64,000 bases of DNA from Ralstonia sp. UBA689 (GCF_002298975.1 NZ_DBMV01000024.1:1-64000), one strand, 5' to 3'; positions 45,109 through 55,112 are shown, counted from the first letter of the stretch. Numbers and translations are program-made. The notes: generated by a model not told the origin, from the sequence alone.

Positions 45109-48100
45109 ATGGAACTTCTGAAACGACTAGGCGCGGCCATTTTTTCCCGGCAAGGTCTGGCTTTGCTGGCGATTCTCCTGGTTTGCGCCGCCATCTGGTG
45201 GATTGGCCCCCTGCTGAGCTTTGATGGCATGGTGCCGCTGGCGGGCGTTGGCACGCGCATCGCAGTCATCTTGCTGCTGCTGGCGCTGTATTTTTTCGTG
45301 GTGCGTGGGCTGCCGCTGTTCTTTGTCGCTGCCACCGCGTTGTGCCTGCTGATCTGGCATGCCGGGCCGCTGCTGGCATTTGGCGGCCATCATCCGCTGC
45401 AAGAGACGACCCCTCGCATTCTGTTGATTGCCGGCATCGTTCTTGTGTCGATCGGCTATCTGGTGTACCTGACTTGGCATCGAATTCGGTCAGATGACGG
45501 ATTCCGAAACTGGGTGATGAACGCTGGCAGCAAGCGAGAAGAAGCCGTGGTGGAAGCCGATACCAAGACGTTGACGGCGAGTGTGGATGCCGCGATGCGC
45601 CAACTGAAGACGCTTCGCACCAGTAGTGGCCTCGCCCGGCTCTTTGAAGGGCGGCGCTATCTGTATGAGTTGCCGTGGTATCTCACGCTGGGCGTTGCCG
45701 GTGCAGGCAAGACCAGCGCACTGAGCAACGCCGGTTTGCGCTTTCCCTTGGCCGAGGGAGCGGCAGCGACTCCGCTCGAAAACGGAGAGCGGAAAGTACC
45801 GGCGTGGCAATTCACCAATGAGGCGGTGCTGATCGATACCGCCGGCAACTACACCAGCCAGGAACAAAAGGCCGAGGTCGTGCATGCCGAGTGGGAGAAA
45901 TTCCTTGGCCTGCTGCGCAAGTATCGGGGCCGGGCGCCCATCAACGGGGCGGTCGTTTCAGTGAGCGTTGCCGATTTGGTCCGGCAGACTCCGCAGGAGC
46001 GTGCCAATGATGCACTGAAGATTCGTACTCGCCTCGCCGAGTTGCGGCAGGAGCTTGGCGTTCAGTTCCCGATCTATGTCGTGGTTACCAAGCTCGATCT
46101 GCTCAGCGGTTTCACGCAGTATTTCCAGTATCTGGGTAGCGAAGGGCGTGCGCAATCGTGGGGCTTCAGCCTGCCGGTCGATTCGAAAGCAAGACGTAGC
46201 CAGTCAGCTCCTGCCATCAGCGCGCTGTGCCTCGCTGAGATGGCTGCGCTGGCGAAGCGCCTGACCGCGGGGGATACGGACCGGTTTAACGAGGAGTTCG
46301 ACACGGGCCGGCGTATGGCGCTGTTTGGCCTGGTTGAAGAGTTCGATGGGCTGGCGACCCCATTGGCGGATCTGCTCGAGCAGATCTTTGCGGACTCTCG
46401 ATACGACAACACGCAGTACACGGCCATGCTGCGCGGTGTGTACTTCACCAGTGCTGCGCAGACGGGCGAGTTGGTTGCTGCTGCCGACCATTCGGCGCTG
46501 TCTCATGTGCTGGATGCCATCGCAACAGGCGCGGACGAAGCGACAGGCAGCACGGCAGGCGCGGACAGCTATTTCCTGCCAGACCTTTTCAAGCGGGGAA
46601 TTTTCCCGGAGTCACACCTGGTTCGCCCGAACCTGCGCTGGGAATTCCGATTCCGCCTGTTCCGGCTGATCGTCCACGCGCTGGTACTGATACTGTTCCT
46701 GTGGCTGGTTGCCGGGCTATACACGAGCTTTGGACACAACACCAACTATGTGAGCGTGGTGGTGGAAAAGGCCAATGCGCTGGCCACGAAGGTCACGGGC
46801 TTCTACAAGAGACCGGAGCCCGATGGCGTGCCTGACCTACTGGCAGCCGCTTATGACTTGCCGGCATTCACCGGCCTGAACCTGATAGCCCCGCCGCTGA
46901 ACTGGCGCTATGGGCTGTATGCCGCACCGCCCGTGCTGGCTGAGGCAACCGCCACGCATGTCAAGCTTCAGGACAACCTGTTGGTGCCATATCTTGTGCG
47001 CCGTGTGGAAGCGGTGTTATCCACCGCCATCGCCAACAAGGATGCCAAGCTCACCTACAACACCCTGCGTGTCTACCTGATGCTGTACGAACTGGATCAG
47101 TTCGATGCGTACGACGTCCGAAGCTGGGTCCAGAGCGACTGGGCAACTGGGGGCGGCGCGGATGCATTTGGTGGTCGAGTGGCCGTGATCGAGCATCTCA
47201 ACAACCTGCTCGATGGCAGCCGAGCGATCCAGTCGCCCTATGCCAAGAACGAGGCTTTGATCCGGTCGGCACGGGATTTTCTGGACGGAAATACTTCGAC
47301 AGAACGCCTGTACGACCGGGCCAAGGCCGCAATGATGGATGAGGCGCCGGCGGACTTCTCACTCGTGCGCGCTATCGGGCCGCAGGCCGGTACGGTCTTT
47401 TCCCGCGCAAGCGGGGAGCCAATCGAGCGCGGTATTCCGGGTCTGTTTACCTATGCCGGCTACCACAACCTGTTCAACGCCCGCCTGCCGGAGTTTGTCA
47501 TCAAGGCGCAGGCGGTCGACGCCTGGGTCATGGGCCGTGCAGGCACCAGCGCTCAAAAAAAAACGCTTGAGAGCACGGCTGGAAAGCTGACAGGCGATGA
47601 CCCGCTAACCCGGGAAATCCGACGCCTCTACCTGACAGAGTATGCGCAGCGCTGGTCAGAATTCCTGGCAGACATTCGGGCGCTGACGGGCAACAACCTC
47701 GCCTTCGACCTTGAAGTCTTGCGCAACTTTGCCGCTCCGGATTCGCCGCTCGCGCGCCTGGGGCGCGTCGTTGTCCGGGAAACGACACTTAGCCACGCGA
47801 TAGAGCAGGAAGACAAATCGCTGGCGGACAAGGCGTTGGCCGTCCTGGACAAAAAATCCGACAAGTTCAGCGGATTCGCTGCCCGCGCTGAAGTGCGGCA
47901 GGAGCGCGAGTTGGTCGATAACCGCTTTGCAGCCCTGCGGGAAGTCGTCACAGGGCAAGCCGACGTGGCTGCCCCCAAAACCAACGAGCAAGCAGGGAGT
48001 CACAAGCCGCGCCTGGATGCCATCGCCGGCATGGTCAACGCCTACTACACCACGCTCGTGGTCGCCAGCAACGCCTTGGAGACGCGCAACCTTCCTCCGC

Positions 48101-48927
48101 CGGCAGACGCTGGCGCCCAACTGCGCATGGAAGCGGCCAAGCTGCCTGCGCCGTTCAAGGATGTGCTGGTCGATCTGGTGGTGCAGGGCACGCGAGACGT
48201 CAACAAAGGCATTGGGGACATCCTCATCGCTCAGATGAATGCCGTCATCGGCGAGAGCTGCCGCAACGCCATCGATGGCAGGTATCCCTTCACGCCAACA
48301 TCCATGCAGGACGTGGATATTCAGGATTTTGCGAGGGTCTTCGCTGCGGGCGGTGTGCTGGATGATTTCTTTCAGAAAGTCCTGGCGCCTCACGTCGACA
48401 CGACCATCGCCCCGTGGCGGTACAAGCTGAGTGCTCCCGATGTGCCACCGGTGGCCGGGCCGAGTCTCATTCCGTTCCAACGCGCCAAGCAAATTCGCGA
48501 AGTCTTCTTCCGTGATCCGGGCGCCAGGAACATGGCCTGGAACGTGAACCTGAAGGTGGTGGAGCTCGACCCAGAGATCGTCGAACTGAATATGGATTTC
48601 GACGGCCAGAGCCTGCGATACGTCCACGGCCCCGTCATTCCGCTCAAGGTCACGTGGCCGGGGCCGCGCGGCGGGCAGGGGGCAGAGATCACGGCCAACC
48701 CGCGCGTCCGGGCCGAGACTTCTACGCTCATTGCCAATGGCCCGTGGGCGATGATGCGCGTCATTGCCAAGGGCAAACTCGCCAGTTCGGCTTCTGCCAG
48801 CCACTTTGTAGCCGAGTACGACTTCGATGGGCGTAAGGCCAAGCTCGATATCAATACGGGCAGCCTGCCCAATCCGTGGACTACGGGGCTCCTGCAGGGC
48901 TTTCAGTGCCCGGGGAGGTCGGAGTGA
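45109..48927 (+). CDS. tssM: T6SS membrane protein TssM (IcmF family)
   Basis: The ATG at 45109 lies 10 bases after tssL. The 1272-residue protein has N-terminal membrane segments (LALLAILLVCAAIWWIG, IAVILLLLALYFFVV and two more). The cytoplasmic NTPase domain has an intact Walker A (LGVAGAGKTSALSNAG, near residue 197), a switch DTAGNYTSQEQ and TKLDLLSG. A further membrane span follows (LIVHALVLILFLWLVAGLY). The large periplasmic part contains the IcmF-related and TssJ-binding regions (PAPFKDVLVDLVVQGT, near the end FVAEYDFDG). It forms the ten-armed trans-envelope complex with TssL and TssJ. Its stop overlaps the next start (TGATG). Confidence 0.95.
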   Translation: MELLKRLGAAIFSRQGLALLAILLVCAAIWWIGPLLSFDGMVPLAGVGTRIAVILLLLALYFFVVRGLPLFFVAATALCLLIWHAGPLLAFGGHHPLQETTPRILLIAGIVLVSIGYLVYLTWHRIRSDDGFRNWVMNAGSKREEAVVEADTKTLTASVDAAMRQLKTLRTSSGLARLFEGRRYLYELPWYLTLGVAGAGKTSALSNAGLRFPLAEGAAATPLENGERKVPAWQFTNEAVLIDTAGNYTSQEQKAEVVHAEWEKFLGLLRKYRGRAPINGAVVSVSVADLVRQTPQERANDALKIRTRLAELRQELGVQFPIYVVVTKLDLLSGFTQYFQYLGSEGRAQSWGFSLPVDSKARRSQSAPAISALCLAEMAALAKRLTAGDTDRFNEEFDTGRRMALFGLVEEFDGLATPLADLLEQIFADSRYDNTQYTAMLRGVYFTSAAQTGELVAAADHSALSHVLDAIATGADEATGSTAGADSYFLPDLFKRGIFPESHLVRPNLRWEFRFRLFRLIVHALVLILFLWLVAGLYTSFGHNTNYVSVVVEKANALATKVTGFYKRPEPDGVPDLLAAAYDLPAFTGLNLIAPPLNWRYGLYAAPPVLAEATATHVKLQDNLLVPYLVRRVEAVLSTAIANKDAKLTYNTLRVYLMLYELDQFDAYDVRSWVQSDWATGGGADAFGGRVAVIEHLNNLLDGSRAIQSPYAKNEALIRSARDFLDGNTSTERLYDRAKAAMMDEAPADFSLVRAIGPQAGTVFSRASGEPIERGIPGLFTYAGYHNLFNARLPEFVIKAQAVDAWVMGRAGTSAQKKTLESTAGKLTGDDPLTREIRRLYLTEYAQRWSEFLADIRALTGNNLAFDLEVLRNFAAPDSPLARLGRVVVRETTLSHAIEQEDKSLADKALAVLDKKSDKFSGFAARAEVRQERELVDNRFAALREVVTGQADVAAPKTNEQAGSHKPRLDAIAGMVNAYYTTLVVASNALETRNLPPPADAGAQLRMEAAKLPAPFKDVLVDLVVQGTRDVNKGIGDILIAQMNAVIGESCRNAIDGRYPFTPTSMQDVDIQDFARVFAAGGVLDDFFQKVLAPHVDTTIAPWRYKLSAPDVPPVAGPSLIPFQRAKQIREVFFRDPGARNMAWNVNLKVVELDPEIVELNMDFDGQSLRYVHGPVIPLKVTWPGPRGGQGAEITANPRVRAETSTLIANGPWAMMRVIAKGKLASSASASHFVAEYDFDGRKAKLDINTGSLPNPWTTGLLQGFQCPGRSE

Positions 48928-50099
48928 TGCTGGATCGCAATGCTCAGTCCAGGAACCACCTGCTCCGGCTCGCCCAGCCGCTGTTGTGGTTGCTTGACGA
49001 GTTGTCGCCCGCGTTGGAATCGGCGGCCCGACTGGATGTACTCAAATCGGAGGTGCGCGCGAGGCTGGTAGGTTTCAAGGCGGCCTGCCAGGCGGCCGCG
49101 CTCAAGGCTGACAGCGTGGAAGCCGTGCATTACTGCTTCTGTGCGGCCCTGGATCAGGCGGGGAGCCGTGTGCGCGGGCGAGCGGACAGCTTGCGCGGTC
49201 TCTGGCTTCAGCATGGACTGCTTGCGGAGTTTTACAACGAGAACAGCTGCGGTCAGCACTGCCGCGCCTGGATCGAGATCCTTCTGCGAACGCCCAACGC
49301 GAGCGCCAACGCGTTGGAAGTGATCGGCCAATTGACCAAGCGCGGCTTGCGGGACGAACTGGGCATGCAGCTGCCGGATGCGCAACTCCTGGTTCGGCAC
49401 CGCCCCGCGACCAATCTACGCCTCACAGAGGAGCGTAGGGCGCCGGAGTGGCCGACTGTGTTTGACAGGGCGACACCCCAAGTGCTGCTTGTTAGTGAAG
49501 AGCGACCGAGGCGGTCCTGGCTGCCCCTTGTTGCGACTGTGGCGCTGCTCGTGACGGCGCTTGCGCTTGGTTTGGCGTTGATGGTCTATCGCCAGCATCA
49601 GGACAATCAGGCACTGGCGAGCCGAGTAGATTCGCTTTCTGCGCAAGTGACGCGGCGACAAGAATCGTTGGAGGATCGCCTCTCGCGTGTGCTTGCCGCG
49701 GAGGCGGGGTCGATTGGCATCAGCGCGAGAGAGGGCCGGGTCTACCTGGTTTTCAGCAGCGATCAGGGGTTTGCCTCCGGCCGGGCGGACATCACACCGC
49801 GACTGGCGCGCCAGTTGGACCAGCTCGCCACGGTACTCACCGAGGTGATCGGCAAGGTGACAGTCATTGGGCATACGGACAATGCGCCCGGACCTCGGGA
49901 TCGCATCGAGTCGAATCCTGCCTTGTCGACGGCCCGCGCCATGGCGGTTGGGCGCTATCTGCAGGAGCGGGGTGTCGCGCCGGGCCGGTTGTCGATCCTT
50001 GGTCGCGGGGCCAAGGACGCCTTAGGGGACAACCGCACTGCGGCAGGTCGTGCGTTGAACCGGCGTGTGGAGATCGTGCTCGAGAAAGCACCGGGCTGA
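48927..50099 (+). CDS. Second, diverged DotU/OmpA-type T6SS protein
   Basis: The ATG at 48927 overlaps the tssM stop. The 390-residue protein repeats the TssL plan. A DotU-like N-terminal domain comes first (LLRLAQPLLWLLDELSPALE, VHYCFCAALDQAGSRVRGR). One membrane span (WLPLVATVALLVTALALGL) and an OmpA-like domain (VTVIGHTDNAPGP, ALNRRVEIVL) follow. The DotU half is degraded. The GFLGRYG signature of TssL is replaced by KRGLRDELG, and the tail of the HGENKGGEK region is changed to NENSCGQHC. It may be an accessory peptidoglycan anchor or a regulator of TssM rather than a TssK receptor. It is the last gene of the rightward arm. Confidence 0.8.
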   Translation: MLDRNAQSRNHLLRLAQPLLWLLDELSPALESAARLDVLKSEVRARLVGFKAACQAAALKADSVEAVHYCFCAALDQAGSRVRGRADSLRGLWLQHGLLAEFYNENSCGQHCRAWIEILLRTPNASANALEVIGQLTKRGLRDELGMQLPDAQLLVRHRPATNLRLTEERRAPEWPTVFDRATPQVLLVSEERPRRSWLPLVATVALLVTALALGLALMVYRQHQDNQALASRVDSLSAQVTRRQESLEDRLSRVLAAEAGSIGISAREGRVYLVFSSDQGFASGRADITPRLARQLDQLATVLTEVIGKVTVIGHTDNAPGPRDRIESNPALSTARAMAVGRYLQERGVAPGRLSILGRGAKDALGDNRTAAGRALNRRVEIVLEKAPG

Positions 50100-50147
50100 T
50101 ACCGGACGGCCGCCAGCGGTGACGCCCGTCCCGCACGTTTTCCTGCA

Positions 50148-50937
50148 TCACGGGGCGGCTGGCGGAGGTAATTGCTTTGCGCAACGAGGGGGGCATGACG
50201 ATTCCTGGTCAGCCCACAAGAGCAGCGTGTAGACCGACTGGCCGCCCGAGGCGAACTTGTTGATCAGCGTGCCGATGATGCTGTCGGAAATCTTGCTGGT
50301 GCCGTATTCAGAATCTTCGCCCCACAGGTTGATGATCCGGCCATCCTGGGCGGTGACCTGCTGGCGCAGTGTGGCCGAGATGACGACGGCCGTGCCGTCC
50401 GGCTGCTGATGATTCCAGGTGCGCTGGGCCCCGACGCTGGTGACGGGCTGCGGACGTAGCACCGTGTCGTTGGAAGCCCCCTGCGTCCTGAGCGGGCCCG
50501 CGCCGGTAGCGTAGCCGTCCAGCGCGTGGGCGTTGAAATCGGAGAGGCTGCGGTCGAACACAGCATTGACATCTTTGGCGGCTGCGGTGTTGGCCGAGGT
50601 CTTGGACACCGATGTGCCGCTCATGCCCGGCAGGCCTTGGGTGGTGAGCGAGACTGAGGGCATCGGCTGTGCCGCCCGTGTTGGTGACTTGCCATACGCC
50701 CACGCCGGAGCCGGCGTAGGTGTTGCCCAACGCGCCGCAGTTGGCGCCGCTGCAGGCGGCGGCCAAGTTGATGCTGGCAGGGTTGCTTTACGTGGTGGTC
50801 GGTGTGGTCCCCGAACTGCCGCTGTTGCTGCTGCCACCTCCGCCGCAGGCAGCTAGCGTGCCTGCCGCCGCGACCCTTGTCTGGATGGTCCACTGCTTCG
50901 TACCACCCCCGCCATTTCTGCTGCCTTCCATCCGCAT
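50148..50937 (-). pseudogene. Decayed exported-protein gene, probably M30-type metallopeptidase remnant
   Basis: On the minus strand an ATG at 50937 opens a lipoprotein-like N-terminus (VAAAGTLAACGGGGSSNSG). An in-frame TAA at 50788-50790 stops it. The same frame then continues SNPASINLAAACSGANCGAL and VGVWQVTNTGGTADA. Near 50658-50661 (a GGG run) it must shift frame to continue SVSLTTQGLPGMSG. The rest includes DGRIINLWGEDSEYGTSKIS, which resembles the segment before the catalytic HEXXH in M30 (hyicolysin-like) peptidases. The frame ends shortly after SVYTLL, so the catalytic half is missing. A stop, a frameshift and truncation together argue for true decay. The family is my memory-based guess. 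Confidence 0.62.
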
Positions 50938-51249
50938 CTCTCCAAATCTGAATGCCTGCGCGCTGTCAGCTCGTGACTGCGGCGCGCGGATGGATTCTCA
51001 AGTCGATGTGGCGGATTCGATCCGTGGCGATAGCAAGTCAGCAGGCCCCAATTCCCCCCCGATGTGGGGGTGCCGCCACGCGTACCTTGTCGGAAAGGTT
51101 GAGAAAGTCGTAGCCCCAGGTTGTAGAAGTGGAAAACGGTGGAGTGCGCCCGGTGGCATTTGCGCGGCGTGGCGGTCCGCTAGAATGGGCCGCCTATCGA
51201 CCCATTGCGCCGATTTCGCCATCTGGCGCGCTGAATCCATCCCCCGCCG
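50938..51249. other. Intergenic before the first LysR gene
   Basis: About 310 bases separate the decayed gene from the LysR regulator. No gene, repeat or structured RNA could be supported. The final 100 bases probably hold the LysR promoter, but no good hexamer pair was seen. Confidence 0.45.
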
Positions 51250-52116
51250 ATGCTCGTCGCGCAGCTCAAATCGTTCTTCATGGTGGCCCGCCTGGGCAGC
51301 ATCACGCTGGCCGCCAAGCAGCTTGGCCTGTCGCAGCCGACCGTGACTTCACAGATCCGCGCGCTGGAAGAGGCTTACAGCGTGGAGTTGTTCTACCGCG
51401 GCGGGCGGCGGTTGTCGCTGTCGGACGCGGGCGTGCGGCTGATGCCGCTGGTCGATCAGCTTGTGCGCCAGGAAACCGAGATCGACTTCTTCCTGCGCAA
51501 TTCCGGTGATATGGGCACCGGGCACCTGCGCATCGGTGCCACGGCGCCGTATTACATCCTCGACATCGTTGATCGCTTCTGCCGCAGCCACCCCGGCATC
51601 GACGTGAGCATCGAGGCCGGCAACTCGGTGCAGATGCTCGACGCGCTGCAGGAGTACCGGGTGGACGTGGCGGCATCATCGCAGCGCGTGGACGACGCAC
51701 GCTTCCTGCGCATCGAGCTGGCGCGTGATCCGCTGGTGCTGGTGGTGCATCGCAGCCACCCGCTGGCCGCGCAGACATGCGTGCCGGTGACGGTGTTGTC
51801 GCAATGCCGGCTGCTGGTGCGTGAGGTGGGCTCCACCACCCGGGCGGTGACCGAAACGATGATGGTGCAGGCTGGTGTGACGGCGGCCTCCACCGTGGAG
51901 ATCAGCAGCCGGGAGTCCATTCGCGAGGCCATCATGCGCAACCTGGGCGTGAGCGTGATCGCCCGCCAGGAGGTGCCGAGCCACCCCGACTTGCGCGTGC
52001 TGCCGTTCGAGGGCGGGGCGCCGGAGTTGAGCGAATACCTCTACTGCCTGCAGGACCGTAAGGAAGCCCGGCTGATCGCTGCATTCCTGGCCGAAGTCCG
52101 GCCGCCGGCTCCGTAA
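51250..52116 (+). CDS. LysR-family regulator of the AEP cluster (first copy)
   Basis: The 288-residue protein has the LysR HTH (SFFMVARLGSITLAAKQLGL, then SQPTVTSQIRALEEAYSVEL) and an effector domain (GHLRIGATAPYYILDIVDRF, HPGIDVSIEAGNSVQMLDAL). It lies 120 bases upstream of the ATPase gene on the same strand. The gene at 59079-60005 encodes a clear paralogue with the same wording (GATGPYYILPSV, EFGNSQQMLEALSE). This HTH-plus-substrate domain type often accompanies 2-aminoethylphosphonate genes. Control of the downstream operon by AEP or a breakdown product is inferred. Confidence 0.88.
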   Translation: MLVAQLKSFFMVARLGSITLAAKQLGLSQPTVTSQIRALEEAYSVELFYRGGRRLSLSDAGVRLMPLVDQLVRQETEIDFFLRNSGDMGTGHLRIGATAPYYILDIVDRFCRSHPGIDVSIEAGNSVQMLDALQEYRVDVAASSQRVDDARFLRIELARDPLVLVVHRSHPLAAQTCVPVTVLSQCRLLVREVGSTTRAVTETMMVQAGVTAASTVEISSRESIREAIMRNLGVSVIARQEVPSHPDLRVLPFEGGAPELSEYLYCLQDRKEARLIAAFLAEVRPPAP

Positions 52117-52236
52117 GCGTGTTATTCACCCATACAAAATCCGGAAATGCGCGCATTGGCGTTTTTGGGGTAACTGCCACACGGGGTACATGTCGGCTGG
52201 CTACAGTGGCGAGCGTTTTTGCTACTGCCACCACCG

Positions 52237-53331
52237 ATGCCCCAGCCTGCTTCCGACCCAACCCAGGGTAACGTCACGCCGTTTCTTTCTGTGCGGCAGG
52301 TCACGCGCCGCTTTGGAGCGTTCACCGCGCTCGATGGCGTATCGCTGGATGTGGCGCAGGGCGAGTTCGTCTGCCTGCTTGGGCCCTCGGGCTGCGGCAA
52401 GACGACCCTGCTGCGCATCATTGCCGGGCTGGAGGCGCAGGATGCCGGCCGGATCGTTTCCGGTGGCCGAGATATCTCCAACCTGCCGCCGCGCGAGCGC
52501 GACTACGGCATCGTCTTCCAGTCTTACGCGCTGTTCCCCAACCTGACGGTCGCCCAGAACGTCGCCTACGGCCTGGAGGCGACCAACGGCAACCGCGCCC
52601 ACATGCAGACGCGCGTGTCGGAAATGCTCTCGTTGGTGGGCCTGGCCAGCAGCGAGGCGAAGTACCCGTCGCAACTCTCGGGTGGCCAGCAGCAGCGTGT
52701 GGCGCTGGCCCGTGCGCTGGCGCCTGCACCGTCGCTGCTGCTGCTCGACGAGCCGATGTCAGCGCTGGACGCGCAGGTGCGCGAACACCTGCGCATCGAA
52801 CTGCGCCGCCTGCAGCGCAGGCTGAATGTGACCACGTTGATGGTCACGCACGATCAGGACGAGGCCATGACGATGGCCGACCGCATCGCTGTCATGTCCA
52901 ACGGTCGCATCGAGCAGACGGGCTCGCCGGCAGAGATCTACACGCACCCGGCCACCGGCTTCGTCGCCGGGTTTGTGGGGCAGGCCAACTGGCTGCCGCT
53001 GGAGCGCACGGAGGACGGCTCGCCCACGCTGGCTGGTCAGCCGCTGCTGCTGGATCCGGCCTTTGAGGACACCGCATCCGGTACTGGCCGCCTGTTCTGC
53101 CGCCCGGAAGCCGTGACGCTCCATCCGGACGACGACGCACCGAATCGGCATCTCGCCAGTGTGGTCGATCAAATTTATCTGGGCAGCCGCACGCGCGTGA
53201 CACTGTCCATCGACGGCCTGACTGATGCGCCCATCGTTGCCGAGGTGGCATCGAGTGCGCTGCGCTCGGGTTTGGGCGAAAGCAAACTGTGGATCGCGCT
53301 CGAGCGCGATGGCCTGCGTGTCTATGCCTGA
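52237..53331 (+). CDS. phnT: ABC transporter ATP-binding protein, AEP uptake (PhnT-like)
   Basis: The ATG at 52237 is preferred to a TTG at 52219. The 364-residue protein is a MalK/PotA/FbpC-type importer ATPase: Walker A LLGPSGCGKTTLLRIIAGLE, Q-loop VFQSYALFPNLTV, signature LSGGQQQRVALARALA, Walker B LLLLDEPMSALDAQ and H-loop VTHDQDEAM. A C-terminal TOBE-like domain follows (RLFCRPEAVTLHPDDDAP). It energises uptake by the next permease and the binding protein at 56039. Assignment to 2-aminoethylphosphonate rests on the phnX and binding-protein neighbours. Confidence 0.87.
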   Translation: MPQPASDPTQGNVTPFLSVRQVTRRFGAFTALDGVSLDVAQGEFVCLLGPSGCGKTTLLRIIAGLEAQDAGRIVSGGRDISNLPPRERDYGIVFQSYALFPNLTVAQNVAYGLEATNGNRAHMQTRVSEMLSLVGLASSEAKYPSQLSGGQQQRVALARALAPAPSLLLLDEPMSALDAQVREHLRIELRRLQRRLNVTTLMVTHDQDEAMTMADRIAVMSNGRIEQTGSPAEIYTHPATGFVAGFVGQANWLPLERTEDGSPTLAGQPLLLDPAFEDTASGTGRLFCRPEAVTLHPDDDAPNRHLASVVDQIYLGSRTRVTLSIDGLTDAPIVAEVASSALRSGLGESKLWIALERDGLRVYA

Positions 53332-53338
53332 GGTGGCG

Positions 53339-55093
53339 ATGTCGATGCTCCCGCCCGAGGCCGACGTGGTCACGGCCACCCCGCAAGCAGACAGCGCGCG
53401 CAAGCCGGTGTGGCGCACCGATGCACCGGTGCTGACTGGCATGAAGCTCGTCTGGCTGCTCCTGCTGACGCTCGGCCTGCTGCTGCCCACGGCGATGATG
53501 TTGCTGCAGGCTACGGGCCTGGTCGCCAGCGCGCGCAGCACTGACGAGCACGGTTTGGCGCTGGTCGCCCACGTCGTGCAGGGGCCTAACTTTCTCGATA
53601 TGGTGGGCCGCACCCTGGCCGTGTCGAGCGCCGTGGCCGCCATCGTCGTGCCGCTGGCCTTTGCCTTTGCCTACGCTGTGCAGCGTACGCGCATGCCGTT
53701 GCGCGGCACGCTGCGCACGGTGGCGATGCTGCCGCTGTTTGCACCGTCGCTGCTGCCGGGCATTGCGCTGGTCTACCTGTTCGGCAACCAGGGACTGTTC
53801 AAGGCCTGGCTGAACGGCAGCAACATCTACGGCTTCTGGGGCATCGTGCTGGGCGAGGCGTTCTACACCTTTCCGTATGCGCTGATGCTGCTGCTGGCCA
53901 CGCTCACGCTGGCAGATGGGCGCTTGTATGACGCCGCGCGTGCGATGGGCGCGGGCCCGTGGCGCACGTTCCGCACGGTCACGCTGCCAGGTGCACGTTA
54001 TGGTCTGTTTGGCGCCTTCGCGCTGGTCTTCACGCTGGTCGCCACCGACTTTGGCGTGCCGACGGTGGTGGGCGGCAGCTATCAGGTGCTGGCGGTGGAA
54101 GCCTATAAGGCCGTCGTGGGCCAGCAGCAGTTTGCGCGCGGCGCCGTCATCGGGTTGATGCTTCTGTTGCCTGCGCTGCTGACCTTTGCGGTAGAGCGCC
54201 TCGTACAGCGCCGCCAGCATGCCGCGCTCGCCAGCCGTGCGCAGCCGTATCACCCGCAGCCGGACCGCGTGCGCGACGGTCTCTACTTGCTGCTGACCGT
54301 GCTGGTGGTCGGCTGGATTCTGCTGATGCTGGCCACCGCAGTGGGCGCATCGCTGGTCAAGTTGTGGCCGTACAACCTTGAGCTGTCGCTGCGCAACTAC
54401 GACTTCGACAACATGGACGGCGGCGGCTGGCTGGCCTATCGCAACAGCCTGAAGCTGGCCGCGTTGACGACGGTGTTCGGCACCGCGCTCATCTTCACCG
54501 GCGCGTGGCTGGTCGAGAAGACGCGCACCACGCGGGCCACTGCCTGGCTGCATCCGGCCATCCGCTTTGCCGTGCTGCTGCCGATGGCGGTGCCCGGCCT
54601 CGTGCTGGGTCTCGGCTACGTGTTCTTCTTCAACCACCCGGCCAATCCGCTGAACGGCCTGTACGGCGGCATGGCGCTGATGGTGCTCTGCACGATCATG
54701 CACTGCGCCACGGCCGCGCACCTCACGTCGGTGGCGGCGCTTGGACAGCTCGATCCGGTGTTCGAGGCGGTTTCGGCCTCGCTCAAGGTGTCGGCGCTGC
54801 GCACGTACTGGCGCGTGACGCTGCCGATGTGCCTGCCCGCCGTGCTGGCCTGTGCGCGCTACCTGTTCGTCTCGGCCATGACCACCGTGTCGGCCGTGAT
54901 CTTCCTGTATAGCCCCGACACCGTGCTGGCCTCCGTGGCCGTGCTGAACATGGATGACGCTGGCGACATTGGCCCGGCCGCTGCCATGTCCACGCTGATC
55001 CTGGTCACATCGATCGTGGTGTCGCTGCTGCTGGAACTCGCCACGCGCGGCATCGTGCGCCGCACACAGGCGTGGCGCACAGCCGCTCATTGA
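53339..55093 (+). CDS. ABC transporter permease, fused two-domain, AEP uptake
   Basis: Starts at 53324, 53339 or 53345 are all possible. I chose 53339, just after the ATPase stop. The 584-residue protein has about twelve membrane segments and two BPD_transp_1 halves, like FbpB-type iron permeases. Each half carries an EAA-type loop (ARAMGAGPWRTFRTVTLPGA in the first, SASLKVSALRTYWRVTLPMC in the second). One fused chain replaces the separate PhnU and PhnV permeases of Salmonella. It forms the channel for the 2-aminoethylphosphonate importer, with one ATPase dimer binding the two loops. Confidence 0.88.
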   Translation: MSMLPPEADVVTATPQADSARKPVWRTDAPVLTGMKLVWLLLLTLGLLLPTAMMLLQATGLVASARSTDEHGLALVAHVVQGPNFLDMVGRTLAVSSAVAAIVVPLAFAFAYAVQRTRMPLRGTLRTVAMLPLFAPSLLPGIALVYLFGNQGLFKAWLNGSNIYGFWGIVLGEAFYTFPYALMLLLATLTLADGRLYDAARAMGAGPWRTFRTVTLPGARYGLFGAFALVFTLVATDFGVPTVVGGSYQVLAVEAYKAVVGQQQFARGAVIGLMLLLPALLTFAVERLVQRRQHAALASRAQPYHPQPDRVRDGLYLLLTVLVVGWILLMLATAVGASLVKLWPYNLELSLRNYDFDNMDGGGWLAYRNSLKLAALTTVFGTALIFTGAWLVEKTRTTRATAWLHPAIRFAVLLPMAVPGLVLGLGYVFFFNHPANPLNGLYGGMALMVLCTIMHCATAAHLTSVAALGQLDPVFEAVSASLKVSALRTYWRVTLPMCLPAVLACARYLFVSAMTTVSAVIFLYSPDTVLASVAVLNMDDAGDIGPAAAMSTLILVTSIVVSLLLELATRGIVRRTQAWRTAAH

Positions 55094-55112
55094 ATTCGTA
55101 GCAGATAAGGAA

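Noticed and set aside
50102..50132. A possible terminator after the last T6SS gene (GGACGG / CCGTCC arms).
   Set aside because: Arms are short, the loop is long and structured, and no T-run follows directly.
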